From the NCBI GenBank assembly GCA_030674185.1, contig CM060312.1:50693307-50757306 (forward strand): DNA of 64,000 nt, given 5' to 3'. A program made the translations under genes and the position numbers. This stretch comes from Monoplex corrugatus. Its lineage: Eukaryota > Mollusca > Gastropoda > Littorinimorpha > Ranellidae. The notes under the pieces were generated by a model. It saw only the letters and a program-made list of their open reading frames with translations. It was not told the DNA's origin and made no database searches. Every line of letters starts with the position of its first letter. Position 1 is the stretch's first letter. Below are positions 47,880 to 59,591 of the stretch, in pieces.

Positions 47880-49300
47880 GACACCCTTTATCTAGCCTAC
47901 CTGCACTGCCCCCAGCCCTCTCCTGTTCCGCCGACTTCCTCATCTTTATTACCAACGCCCTAGAGTTCCCTAATCCCTTCCCTCATCCGCTATTGTGCCG
48001 CCTTTTGCTTTCAGTCGACAGTTCCTGGTCCAGGTTATATGATTTAACTAATGTGTGTTGGAAACCTCATCCACTATCCCTCTCCTTCACTTCAGTTTTC
48101 CGTTCGATTTCTCTTTCCCAACGCTTATCAGGAGCCCTCGGCAGGAATGAAAACAGGTCAAACACATTCCCATCCCACCCAACACACAGATTTTGTAGGC
48201 CGCAAGATAACAGTCAGGGGGGACAACTCCATTGCTATGTGTCAACAGAGCAGACGTCGTCTTGTTGAGAGCCCAGTGTTAAAGTAGAATTCCAGGCTGA
48301 TGGACACTTTCGCACAACGCTGAACGCACAACACACGGGGACGAAAAGCCATTTGAATTTTGAAGTGTATGTAGGCAAGGTGTAAGAAAGGAAACAACAT
48401 GCAAAAGCTGTGGAGCATTGCTTACCTTTTCCCAGTGATTCTCTATTCCAGTGTTGTCTCTCAAGAAGACGACTGTGGACAGAAGGTTGGTATGGGCCAT
48501 TACTATATATACTTTTAATAATATTGATATTTCAGTGGAATTTAATAACTGATTGTAACTTTGCCTGGATGCATACATGCTCGGTATTCTAACTTTTTGA
48601 TGTTTGCTTGATGAAACTTGGAGGGTTTTTTTTTGGCTCGTTTTGTTTTCAATTTGTTTCAGTCTTTTGTTCCAGCAGTTGCTGAACAGTTGATATTTCA
48701 GACATATTTCTTGCCAATAAAATTTTCTTGAGATTTATTTCGATAAGAAAATGTTGCTTAATTTGGTTGTATTCACTTGTTTTATTTTTAATGGATCTGT
48801 GTGCCTCTGCTCATCATGTGTTTAATGAAGCGTATTATTTCTAAAATTCTTCTAGGATATATGCTGTTATGGTGTGATTTCCTGATCAATTGCTTATTTT
48901 TTTGTCGTCCTACTATTGTGTCTAGAAACTTTATTGTTCAATAACACAACTTTTAAATGAGTAAATAGGACACTGCACAATGATAACACTGAGAATATAG
49001 CGGAGCTTGGTTCCCTCGGTATTTCTATCGTAGCCAACTTTTCAGTGTTATGGAAAGTTCATCATAACAGTTCCTGGAAAGCAGCAGTTTTGGGCAGACG
49101 GAATATAAACGTATTACTGAAAACGTCTGAGCACTATATCGTCTGTTAGAATAATATCGCAATGAGCTCATTTGGTTTAATCGGTTGCTGACAATAGTGA
49201 CATGCATTGTTAAAAATCAGTGTTAGTCCATCCACCTTTAGCGCCCCTTCTTTCCATAGTAAACGTGATGGTGTTTTAATCTAGTCATGCTCCTCGTCTT
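47880..49300. other. Non-repetitive stretch without a gene
   Basis: It starts after a C16 run (47857-47872 region). I see no splice-bounded coding frame, RNA gene or recognisable repeat. Confidence 0.4.
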
Positions 49301-49339
49301 TTGCTGATCTTACTTTATTCGTTCCTGTTGGTTCATCAT

Positions 49340-49500
49340 CATCATCATTATCATAATAATAATAATAATGATAATAACAGTTACATTATTTATACGTCGC
49401 CAAATCTTGACAATTCAAATCAAAGCGCACTCACACACCAGGTATTCGCATACAATCGACAAAGACCACCTTACAATATTTTATACACAGGCTGAGGGAT
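49340..49500 (-). mobile_element. 3' end of L2-like LINE, family L2-B copy 3, with (AAT)n tail
   Basis: TACGTCGCCAAATCTTGACA and AAATCAAAGCGCACTCACAC match the other copies; the AAT run lies at 49352-49380. Confidence 0.5.
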
Positions 49501-49620
49501 AGAAGTAGTAGAATTCATCATCATCATCATCATCTTCTTCTTCTTCTTCTTCTTCTTCTTCTTCTTCTTCTTCGTCTTCGTCTTCGTCTTCACCATCATC
49601 ATCGTCATCATCAGCTGGCC
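49500..49620. repeat. (CAT)n / (CTT)n / (CGT) triplet array
   Basis: Triplet runs leading into the SINE that follows. Confidence 0.95.
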
Positions 49621-49850
49621 CATCTTTAAATCTTCAATCATTCTGGTGGTGTCAGCTTAGTGTTTCATAAGTCCTGTTGATCCCCCTCCCCCACACCTTT
49701 TCACCCCCACCATTTGGCAAGCTTGCCAGAGCATAGGATGTTGCGCAGGTTCAAGGAGTGGTCTGATAATAGATGGTAGAGTGGGTCGAGCACATATGGA
49801 ATTTCCCAATTGCGATGAATCCTTGAGTACACTCCGGACTCATGTCATCA
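49620..49850 (+). mobile_element. SINE family S2, headless copy
   Basis: ATTCTGGTGGTGTCAGCTTA, AGCATAGGATGTTGCGCAGG and ATATGGAATTTCCCAATTGC match copies at 27345 and 55385. Confidence 0.7.
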
Positions 49851-50054
49851 TTATTGTCGTCGTCCTTATCATTATCGTCATCACCATCTCAACTTCAGCT
49901 CTCATTTTGAACCTTGTCATTTAACACCCACCCACCCCCCACACACTCCCCAGCTCTTTATCTACAGTCCCCCACAATTAGAATCTTCGTCTGTCGTATC
50001 TGTCTATATCAGTCCATAACATAGCATCATAGTTGTTTTCACTTCCCAGTATAT

Positions 50055-50180
50055 TTATAATAATAATAATAATTACAATATTTATATAGCGCAAAATCTT
50101 GATAAAATCAAATCTAAGCGCTGAAGCAGACACACCAAGAAAGCACGCACGCACGCACCACGCACGCACACACACACACG

Positions 50181-50228
<48 letters not shown>

Positions 50229-50320
50229 ACACGCATGGCTATAAATGGGGAGAAAGAATAAAGCAATAAAAGCAAGAATAAAGCAATGGAAAATTATAGA
50301 GAGCATAGCATATACAATTA
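50055..50320 (-). mobile_element. L2-A LINE 3' end only
   Basis: Nearly identical to 35715-35970: AAT tail, ATAGCGCAAAATCTTGATAA, the CA tract (50142-50226) and CCATTTATAGCC on the - strand. Only the 3'UTR remains. Confidence 0.85.
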
Positions 50321-50339
50321 TAGATACACGGTACAAGTA

Positions 50340-51380
50340 TTGTGACTGATACTTTCAGTCAATTTCTGTTTTGTCTTTAGGATGCACCAGTTGTGGTCTG
50401 TGATAGGATGTTGTATTTCTTTCATAATCATGAGTAAAATCTGAATTCGCATTCACTCTCGAATCTATCTCTGAATTCAGTGGCTAGTATTCTCACAAGT
50501 CAGTGGTGTAGATATGGTGAATAGCTATGGGATAGCTATGGTATCAAAATGGGACCAGCGTCAGCTGTTTATTTGTGAAATACCTAGAACACAACATCAT
50601 GCAAACATAGAATAATCCCAAGCGGAACTGTACTGAAGGTACACTGATGATGGACTGAGGGCCTCTTCTCTTCCAGAACGCTCCTCCGAAAGTTCATTCG
50701 CTTTATTCAAAATTCCCACTTTTTTTTCCCATCAAATTCACCCTCAAAATTTCCCAGTCAATTGACTTTTTGCACATTTCCGTCTCTTTAACCAATGGCA
50801 AGTCAGCAAGTCAAGTTTCCACAAATCAGCTGCACTCACTCTTACCTACATGACAAGTCCTCCCATCAGTTAACGCAAAAACAGCATACCTTTCTGCGAA
50901 TTACTACGCCTCCGCAGATTATGCTCCAGTGATGAAAACTTCAGAGAACAATCCACGAAAATGTTTACTTTCTCCATCGATCTTAAGTACTTCGAATCCA
51001 TGATAAACAATGTTCTCATCTGAGCAGACTATCTGTTTAGAAACTCTGCTCTCCAACTGACCAAAAATCATAAATAGACAGACCTACTATCTCCCATATT
51101 TACTACGAGTTTGCCAACTTCTAAAGGCCAACTAACACGTTTTGTAAAACTGCAAGTCTGTGGGCCCCATTTTCCAAGCCAACCCCCTAGTCGTATACAA
51201 AATGAGACAAAATCCCGTGAGATTTATTGGGTGAAACCCACGACCCGCCAGACTTGTATAGCCACCACACCAGGAACCTTGTCTTGCTTCAAAAACAACT
51301 TAAAACACACACCAACTCTGCAACATCATTGCAAGGTGTAAAAGGTTCATTTCAAATAAAACAGACCATTTTCCTGCCAA
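50340..51380. other. Stretch without recognisable features
   Basis: No credible exon, RNA gene or second repeat copy seen. It ends at the inverted pseudo-LTR of the Penelope-like element. Confidence 0.4.
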
Positions 51381-51585
51381 ACCCACAAGTGGTCTGAAAT
51401 CCAAAACAAGTGTGACCGCCCGCGTTCAAGCAAACAGAACCAGAAGAAAAAAACCCACAAAAACACAATCAGAACGCATACAACCAGACAAGACAGGCGC
51501 AAATTTTCGGCCAGGCCTTTGTCAAGCGTAAGGTCGCAAACAAACAAACAAACAAACACCAGATACAAAAATTTGGAGAAAAAGA

Positions 51586-51745
51586 TTGTGGTCTGCTGTC
51601 CACTGCAAACTTTGCAGTGATATCTACATAGGAGAACCATCCAGCCAACTTAGTGACCATACTACAGAACACCCGGCTGACCTTCGCTACAACTGCCGAA
51701 AATCAGGCGCCATCCATTTCCACAAAGTACGAATCTCGCAGATCT
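51586..51745 (+). pseudogene. GIY-YIG-type endonuclease fragment of the Penelope-like element
   Basis: The frame reads WSAVHCKLCSDIYIGEPSSQ, then LSDHTTEH and later SGAIHFHKVRIS, ending at TAA. CKxC-xxIYIGE is the GIY-YIG core with its upstream zinc-type cysteines as found in Penelope-like endonucleases. A frame shift follows, with LQESYRVNKIGDF in another frame near 51815-51855, possibly the C-terminal part. Broken, about 52 residues. Confidence 0.6.
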
Positions 51746-52274
51746 CATAACCTACAAACAGCAAACGTGTCCAGATCGTGACCCTGTGGCAGACACACAT
51801 TCATGGCTCTGAACGTAAACTCCAAGAGTCCTACCGTGTCAACAAAATAGGAGACTTTATCTCTCCTCGGCATCAGTGTCCAATGTTAATCTACTCAAAT
51901 CATTCCCTTGACTACGTTTCAAATACAGCAACCGATTTTGCACTTAATTAAACCAAATTCAGACCTTGACTATAAACACAACCAACCAGACAAACTATCC
52001 GCCTCCACCACACCTCAGCCATCTGTTCTACCCCTGACCCATTTCTCCACAAAACGTACCTTCGCCTTTCCTTACTCCTCACAATATTACTTATTTCCTT
52101 TCCCCATCTGCCCCCTCATTCACTGATCATTACTTTAACTGCTTACTGTCATTATTCCATTGACTTGTACTTATAGTTTCTATTGCAGTGATATCACTGA
52201 TAACCTTCACTGCTGGATTTTTCTCTGTGCCCTGATCCACTGCCTCCGTCGACACACTATGCAAATGCGCCGAC

Positions 52275-52291
52275 CGGCATACACACACACA

Positions 52292-52323
<32 letters not shown>

Positions 52324-52345
52324 CACCACACACACACACACACGT
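52275..52345. repeat. (CACG)n / (CA)n repeat
   Basis: CACG tetramers and CA between 52280 and 52343. Confidence 0.95.
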
Positions 52346-52718
52346 CAGAGGTGGGGGTGGTGAATTAAACCCTACCCCACACACAACAATAAATAAATAA
52401 CAATATACATGTAGGCCATACGAAACACAGAGGCGCACTGACTTTTAAAAAGAGAGAACATAGAGTATAACATGGTCCATGCAATTGACACCGAAGACAT
52501 TTCTCTGATGTCTCGACCTTACCTCCTTATATAACAGCAGATACATGGTCATATAACTCTCATGAAATACAGGGGAGCAAAAGAAAATACAAGGAAAAAG
52601 TCAGCCTCTCCAATACAGGTCGGCCTCTCCACTATAGGCAAGAACAAGCTTTCTCTTTACATATTTCTACTTAGCCTGTCTTGTCTGGTTGTATTAAATA
52701 AGCGTTCTGATTCCATTT

Positions 52719-52721
<3 letters not shown>

Positions 52722-52797
<76 letters not shown>
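52722..52797. repeat. (GT)n microsatellite
   Basis: An unbroken GT run of about 38 units interrupting the Penelope-like right pseudo-LTR. Confidence 0.97.
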
Positions 52798-52798
<1 letters not shown>

Positions 52799-53454
52799 CT
52801 GGTTCCTGTTTGCTTGAACACGGACGGTCACACTTGTTTTGGATTTCTCCAATATCAGCTATCACATCGCACTGGGGACTCGGGCATTCGAGTCGTCTAA
52901 TTCCGTCTCTTTGACCTTGCTCCTCCCTTTCTCCTTTTTGTTCAGTTGTTTACAAATTTACAACTTTATGGGTTTACACATGTATGGGTCTGCTGTCACT
53001 GGTCCGATATCGGGCGGTGGAGATGTCTTGATAGTGGTGTATTGGTGATGTTGTATAGCGTGTAATCTCTATGTTGATTTTTTTTTCAATCCTACATCCT
53101 TTGTTGGAAGTTAATACTGGCATAACCATACAAAAACATCCGTCTTTCTGTCCGACACAAAACCTACACATAGAGTACACTCAGTCCACTAATGGCAAGA
53201 ACAAGCTTTCTCCATACATTTTATTTCTGTTTCGCCATGTTTATTATCTCCTCCCCCGTCATCCCATCTCTTGTTGAAGCCCCGAAGGTGCAGGTCGGTA
53301 TGTATTTCGTCTCCGTCTGTGTTAGTGTGAACACTTTTTAATCCTAAGGTGTGCACGGTACATTTTCGCGTCAATTTGTCATCTGATCTGTGGTTATTCT
53401 TCTTTTTCTTATATTTTGACATTGCATCCTACTGTAGGTAGTGTACTCCAGCAA

Positions 53455-53690
53455 AAGAAAATCTCATGGCTTTCGTTCCTTCTCTGCCTATGCCCCACAA
53501 CTGCGGAATTCCCTTCAAATAACATCAGTCTGATTCTGTTTCATTTTTCAAATCCCATCTCAAAACTTATCTGCTTTCACAATTGTTCCATGTGCAGGAT
53601 CTTTTTAATGTTATGTATCCTGTTTCTGTCTCTGTTGTATGATTTTTATAAGCGTCTAGATCCACAGGTTAGGTTTTATTTAGATGTATG
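53455..53690 (+). mobile_element. CR1/L2-like LINE C-terminal remnant
   Basis: In mixed frames: RSFRSFSAYAPQLRNSL, then SVSFFKSHLKTYL. This is the SxxAPxLWNSLP...FKxxLKTYLF signature of CR1/L2 C-termini, decayed. Confidence 0.55.
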
Positions 53691-53734
53691 TCATTATTGT
53701 TTACTGTTATGATTGTCAACTGGGTAAACGTCAG

Positions 53735-53850
53735 ATTTCCAAACTCAGAGTTGTGGCTTTGATCTGCTAAGAGCCTTCGCCTGGTGGGTTAAGGATGGAT
53801 ATTTTTCCGATTTCCCGGGTTAGACATGTGTGCGGACCTGTCGATGTTTG
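53735..53850 (+). mobile_element. SINE family S1, partial
   Basis: CCTGGTGGGTTAAGGATGGA and TATTTTTCCGATTTCCCGGG match the SINE at 4946-5290. Confidence 0.55.
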
Positions 53851-53934
53851 GACCACATTTCTGTATGTACACAATATTTATGTTTACTATGCATATTGGG
53901 GATTCTGTAGGTCATATAGTTTGGGGTTGTCATA

Positions 53935-54415
53935 AATTGCTTTATATGGGTCTGCCTTTATCTCTCATGCTTTTGTAATGCATTTGGTCAGTTAAGATAT
54001 GGAAGTCAATGTTTTAGTACAATTTATTTTTCTTACTTCTTTGACGTCGCATATGTCATGGTTCACCTATTTTCATGACAGTGTTATTTGACATGACTGC
54101 ATGTCCCTTGGTTTTTGTTAGCGCTTCCTTTACTTTCTTCTGTTCCTGTAATTCTGTGTCTATAATTGACGTCTTTCTCTTAATGTGTGCTATTTTCTCT
54201 GTTATTGTTATGGTTACAGATTTGTTGATACTGCTGCTGTTATTGTTCTTTTTGTCATTATATCTTAGAGGTGACGTATATTTCCTTCACATGTGTCTGC
54301 TTTGGTCTCCCATGCTTTTGTAAAGCGCTTGATATTGACATACATAACTTGGTATTTAATATATTTCATCTGTATAACTTCTTTTCCATTATATGTGTTA
54401 TGATTCATCTGTTGT
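53935..54415. repeat. Old duplication, spacing about 343 bases
   Basis: The region around 53950-54075 resembles 54290-54415: GGTCTGC-TT, CATGCTTTTGTAA, TGACATA/AAGATATG and ATGTGTTATGATTCATCTGT versus CATATGTCATGGTTCACCTA. Confidence 0.45.
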
Positions 54416-54439
54416 TGTTTTTTAAAATATGCTTACATG

Positions 54440-54530
54440 TGTAGAGTAACAAGGACTAGCTGCAAAACAGGTCCATTGAGACCTAGTGCTAGTATCCTTG
54501 AGAAGTAATGTGTTTTTAAGTTTGAAGTTT
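54440..54530 (+). repeat. Dispersed repeat R-X, copy 3
   Basis: It holds AGCTGCAAAACAGGTCCATT and GTGCTAGTATCCTTGAG, shared with the copies at 9.5 and 12.7 kb. Confidence 0.5.
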
Positions 54531-54659
54531 GAGATGCAGACTCAGCAACAACATGATGGGATGTGGCCAGCTCGTCTAAGAGTTTGAATTCTCCTAGCTC
54601 CACAAAAATGTCTGATTGTTTCCAATGTGCAATGAGTCTGTTTGAGTTTGGAGAAAAGC

Positions 54660-55385
54660 ACCATTCAGGAACTACTACTGCTACTACTGCTACTGTTACT
54701 ACTACTACTACTATTACTACTACTGCTGCTGCTGCTATTGCTACAACTACTACTACCACTATTACTGCTGCTACTACTACTACTTACTATTACTACTGCT
54801 GCTGCTGCTATTGCTACAACTACTACTACTATCACTACTACTTCTGCTGCTGCTGCTATTGCTACAACTACTACTACCACCACTACTACTGCTACAACTA
54901 CTACCACTACCACTGCTACTACTACTACACCACTACTATTATTCAACTACTATTACTACTACTACTACTACACACCACCACCACCACTACTACCACCACC
55001 GCCACCGTATCGCCACTACTACTACTATACTACTACTACAACAACCACCATCGATACTACATGTATGACTACTGCTACTACTAGTATTACCACCATCACC
55101 ACTACTACTACTGCTTCTACTGCCACTACCACCACCACCACCACATACTACTTCTATTACCACCACCACCACTGCTACTACTACTACTACTACCACAACC
55201 ACCACATCACTACTACTACTACACCACCACCACCACTACCACCACCACCACCACTACTACTACTACTACCACCACCACCACCACTACCGCCACCACCATT
55301 ATCACCACCACCACCACCACACCACCACCACCACCACCTACTACTACTACTACTATTTTTACTACTACCCCACTACTACAACTAT
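54660..55385. repeat. 0.7-kb (ACT)n / (ACC)n triplet array
   Basis: Successive ACT, GCT, ACC and CAC triplets with few interruptions. All long frames across it are low complexity. Confidence 0.95.
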
Positions 55386-55680
55386 TACAGCGGGCTGGTT
55401 GGCTCAAGACTGTAATAGCACTGTGGACTGAAGATATGGCATCTCGTGCCCGCAACTGTAGCTGCCCATCTTAATCCTCCATTCATTCTGGTGGTGTCAG
55501 CTTAGTGCTTCATTGGATCAAGTCCCCTCCCTATTCCCTTCCATATTAAGACCTTGCCGGTGCATAGGGTTTTGCGCAGGCTTAAGGTGTCTTCCGGGTA
55601 ACTGGTGGCAGATGGGATGGAGCGCTTATGGAATTGTCTAAGAGTGATGAATCTCTCTTGAATGAATTTAAACTCTTACT
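55385..55680 (+). mobile_element. SINE family S2, full copy
   Basis: It opens GGGCTGGTTGGCTCAAGACT, a degenerate tRNA-type A-box, and has the body CATTCTGGTGGTGTCAGCTT, GCATAGGGTTTTGCGCAGGC. It directly follows the triplet array. Confidence 0.7.
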
Positions 55681-55796
55681 TTCATTTCATTTGTATTTAA
55701 AGCCCAACTGACTGCGTAGAGCCGTATCAGGGCTATAACCTGTTTCAAAACATACACAATACTTCAACTGGTAAATAAATAGAAAAGAAAATAATT

Positions 55797-56238
55797 ATTA
55801 AGTACGTATATCAATGCATTCGCTCACATAATCTAAGGTGATGCCTCTGGCGTTGACCACTCCGCCCAATTCATCGCACAGGAGATTTAAAAAAACACAA
55901 CTGACAACAAGTTTAAACAAAACTAAGGAGTTCAACATATAAAAACGGGCCTAACTTACCATAAATTGCTTCTGCATATCTCACCGCCCTAGAGCCAAAA
56001 CTGCACTTAATACATGTACCCAGTTATCAATTCTAAGAGAAAATATATACGAATTTATCGAACAAATATGGGTGAAGGACCAGCAAGGCAGAAAACGACA
56101 GGAAGAAATGACAGAAAGCAAAGGAACAAGGCAGAAACAAAGAGAGTGGCAGAAAAGAGGAAACCTCCAGCACAGAATTTCCGGAAAGTGGGGACATTAT
56201 TAATGCAGAAAGAGCCCCCGGCATCCCCTCGGGGATGA
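55797..56238 (+). repeat. Dispersed repeat M1, full copy 4
   Basis: It matches 34983-35435 end to end. It terminates in the hairpin CATCCCCTCGGGGATG at 56222-56237. Only low-complexity sequence follows. Confidence 0.8.
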
Positions 56239-56314
56239 ACTCTTACTACGTGTGCGTATGTGTGTAGAAATGCAAGGATTCATTATCAGTTGCTGCCCTT
56301 TCATCTTTTGGTGC

Positions 56315-56690
56315 AAGAGTGTGTGTGTGTGTGTGTGCGCGCGCGCGCGCTCTCACGCGCGAGCGTGTATGCGTGTGTATGCGTGCTTGTATGTTTGTGC
56401 GTGTGTGTGTGTGTGTCTGTGTGTGTGTGCGTGCTTGTATGTGTGTGTAGCTGTGTGTCTGTGTCTGTGTTTGTGTGTGTGCGTGCTTATGTATGTGTTT
56501 GTGCGTACGTGTGTGCGTGCGTGCGTGTGTGTGTGCTTGTGTCTGTGCGTGCGTGTCTGTGTGTGTGTGCGTGCGTGAGTGGTGCGTGCTCGCGAAAGTG
56601 TGTGTAAACGTTCGTGTCGGCGTGTGCCTATGTGTAACATCGTACGCACGTGTGTATGTGTGTGCGTGCGGCCATGCATACGCGCGTATG
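56315..56690. repeat. GT-rich array with (GC)n core
   Basis: GT with GTGCGT variants; GTGCGCGCGCGCGCGC near 56335-56350. Confidence 0.95.
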
Positions 56691-56772
56691 TGCTTACCAA
56701 ATAAATGGATTGCATCGAAAACTTCAAAAGGAAAGAAAACAATCTCGATTTTAACGGAAACATACATGTATA

Positions 56773-57390
56773 TCAAAGAAATAAGAGGGAAGCAGGGAGA
56801 ATTTTTATAATATAATCAAAGGACACAACTCTTGAGAATTATCTCCCATGTTGTATAGAACTTCTCAAATCCACACAGCTTACGCTACCCATTTAGCTAG
56901 CATAGAAGCAATACAAAGTACAAAAACAGCAAGCTCAGAACACTCCTCAAAAAAGGAGCGCCCAAGCTTACCTTTATACTCTGCAACTACCTACACACAA
57001 CTATGAGAGAGGAGAGAAATAAATACAATATATTGGTCTTATGTTCAAGATTGACATAGTCTTTTATTTTTGAACTGACCAAACACACACACATAGACAA
57101 GACAGAACATATACATGGTTGCTTCCAAGGCATATAGGTAATACCAAAGAAATAAGAGGGAAGCAGGGAGAATTTTTATAATATAATCAAAGGACACAAC
57201 TCTTGACAATTATCTCCCATGTTGTATAGAACTTCTCAAATCCGACACAGAAATAAGAGGGAAGCTTGCTGTTTTTGTACTTTGTATCTGCTTCTATGCT
57301 AGCTGAATGGGTAGCATAAGCTGTGTCGGATTTGAGAAGTTCTATACAACATGGGAGATTAGAGTTGTGTCCTTTGATTATATATGTATA
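56773..57390. repeat. Fold-back repeat with extra direct copy
   Basis: Segment 56805-56945 is inverted at 57262-57386 (for example TAGCATAGAAGCA against TGCTTCTATGCTA, and CAACATGGGAGAT against ATCTCCCATGTTG). The outer part (56773-56872) also recurs directly at 57143-57243. Probably a fold-back or MITE-type element; class unknown. Confidence 0.8.
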
Positions 57391-57479
57391 TGTTTTCGTC
57401 ATTCAGATTTAGTTGTAGCTGTCGCGAAGTTAAGATTCAATCAGACACATTAAAAAAATAAACACAGAACATCTGTGGA

Positions 57480-57755
57480 ATCTGAAGTTTGTTCAAGAAG
57501 GATTCATCGCATTCGGACTATTCTCTACGCTCTCCACCCAAAATTGGCCAGCACATATCTGGCAACCTCCTTGACCCTGCGCAAGGTCTTGAAAGTGGAG
57601 GGGAAATGGGACCTATGATACACAGACACTACCAGAAAGATAGGAGCATTAATATGGGCAGCAAATAAGCCAGCTTTTATACAGCGGATTGGGATTGAAC
57701 TCGAGACGTAAGGTCTTTGGTCCACGGCTCTACCAATGAGCCAGACGCCCCCCCC
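57480..57755 (-). mobile_element. SINE family S2, copy with clear tRNA-like head
   Basis: On the - strand the head reads TCTGGCTCATTGGTAGAGCC (A-box-like) and CTCGAGTTCAATCCC (B-box-like) between 57750 and 57690. The body GACCTTGCGCAGGGTCAAGG, GGTGGAGAGCGTAGAGAATA matches the other S2 copies. Confidence 0.75.
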
Positions 57756-58264
57756 CCCCTACCTCCCCAAAGCGTAAACTTGGCACGCTAAGGGTCAGAT
57801 CCACGTTTCTGAGTAATCAGCAAGGGGTTCGAACCGTGGCCTTCGAGAAGGAGATTCTTTTCGCGAAGGCCATGTTCACACCAACTAAGATAAGAGGGCC
57901 ATAGAGAAAGAGTGTTTTATGTATGTGGTAAAAATTTCTCTGATGATGATTTCATTTTAGTGTTGAATGTCCCACATTCAATGACAGTAGACTGAAATTC
58001 ACTCAGCAATAATAGCTCTTTGCGATATCATTATGTTCTCATGTAATTTTACATCCGAAAACTAAACAGCAACAAAAGTGCACTGCCGACAATACCATGG
58101 TGTAAGAAGGTTGTTTACATTGTATTCTCTGTTGAAATTCTGATTATCCAGTCCAAAAATGGAAATGTGCGTGTTATCCGTACATTCAAATTTCATTACG
58201 CATTGAATCATAGGATGTGAGTATGTAAATATGTTATCACCTATACCCTCCCTTCAGTGGTTAA

Positions 58265-58305
58265 GGATCTCTGTGTGTATGTGTGTGAGCGCTCTTGTGT
58301 GTATA

Positions 58306-58337
<32 letters not shown>

Positions 58338-58360
58338 GGCGCGCGCGCGCACGCAATCCT
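58265..58360. repeat. GT run with GCGCGCGCGGCGCGCGCGC core
   Basis: GT to 58327, then alternating GC with one GG step to about 58352. Confidence 0.95.
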
Positions 58361-58920
58361 GTGCGTAAGTGCATTTGGTTTTGTGTTCGCATGCGCGCCG
58401 CACACACTTCTTGATTTAAGAATTTCTCCAGCAGAGCCTGCTTTATCGCAGTGGCAGTAGAGAACGGAAAGTGTCTAAGGTGCACAGTTTCAGCTTCGTT
58501 GGGTGCACTAGCCTTTATCTTGAAACAAACCCTAGAACGAAAAGAGATCTTAAGTCCAAATCTCAGTTAGCGCTGCCATTTCTGAAGAACGTTTGAACAT
58601 TAAAACCCGGAAACCTCTTCAATTCGACAATACCCGGACGCAGCTTATCGTCCTTCTACTCTTGTGACATATCCAATAAGCCTCAGGAAACAACAAAAGC
58701 TTTCGCTATGTCTAATGCTGCTCGATTGGCTTTCCAGAAGTTCAGATTGTAAGGTTTTATTTGTTTGATAAATACGCTCAGTTTCAGTTGTCGTTATTTT
58801 GGCTTTGTCATTGCCGTCATTGAAAGTGAATTGGCGGTATGTTCCTACATGTTTGAATCTCCCAGACAACGACGCATACATCTTCACACACACTACTCAA
58901 CTTTAAAACCCACACACGGG
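58360..58920. other. Stretch without recognisable features
   Basis: No gene or repeat family identified. Confidence 0.4.
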
Positions 58921-58924
58921 CACG

Positions 58925-58926
58925 CG

Positions 58927-58981
<55 letters not shown>

Positions 58982-58995
58982 AGAGAGAGAGAGGG

Positions 58996-59035
<40 letters not shown>

Positions 59036-59170
59036 GATAAAGACAGAGAGAGACGGACAGACAGAGAGACAGAGACAGACAGACAGAGATACACATACAC
59101 ATACTCATACACATGCAAGTACACATACGCACACACCGACATGTACGCACAGACACACATACATACACAT
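58925..59170. repeat. (CA)n, (GA)n and (ACAG)n arrays
   Basis: CA to 58980, GA and ACAG to about 59090, then CA-rich to 59170. Confidence 0.95.
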
Positions 59171-59299
59171 CCACGCCCACACATATATAATACAAGTACA
59201 TGTCAGTGCTATTTTCCTTATCATCTACTTTCTCCGGCCACATGTGTGGAGGGGTATCACAAGGAGATGAAGCTGTCAGTCTTACCTTGACAGATATTA

Positions 59300-59545
59300 C
59301 AGCACACAATCATTCTGTAGATCTGGAGTATGTCTGGCACTCCATCTGCTCACCACTGCCGTAGTCTTCCTCTGACTCTGTTGTCCAAGTATCTGGTACT
59401 TAAGCACAAAGGGCCGTCCGGTCAGATAGTTAAACCACTTGATCCACTGTTGTGTGATGTTATGGTTGACATGTGCTGTTTCAACCACATCAAAGATCTT
59501 TTCGCTACTAGTCATGTCTCTTTTAATCTTACCTGCTGATTCTTT
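59300..59545 (-). mobile_element. LINE C-terminal fragment, family C copy 2
   Basis: The - strand frame reads SSEKIFDVVETAHVNHNITQ then QWIKWFNYLTGRP, related to 35462-35600 on the + strand. Confidence 0.5.
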
Positions 59546-59591
59546 TGAGATATTTCATCTCAGAGGTTGTGGTCTCTCTCTTAATGTCCAG

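Larger units (their letters stand above)
51385..52855 (+). mobile_element. Penelope-like element remnant (inverted pseudo-LTR, endonuclease fragment, direct pseudo-LTR)
   Basis: The left end, about 51390-51590, is an inverted copy of the right end, about 52640-52850: CCAAAACAAGTGTGACCG, TTCAAGCAAACAG, AACCAG and GACAAGACAGG with complements TTTGCTTGAACACGGACGG and CACACTTGTTTTGG. Between them lies the endonuclease remnant. An inverted 5' and direct 3' pseudo-LTR is a known Penelope arrangement. No reverse transcriptase is left, and a GT array (52722-52797) sits in the right pseudo-LTR. Confidence 0.65.

Noticed and set aside
54563..55455. Long frames rich in Thr, Tyr, Leu or Val
   Set aside because: Readings of the ACT/ACC triplet array in different frames.
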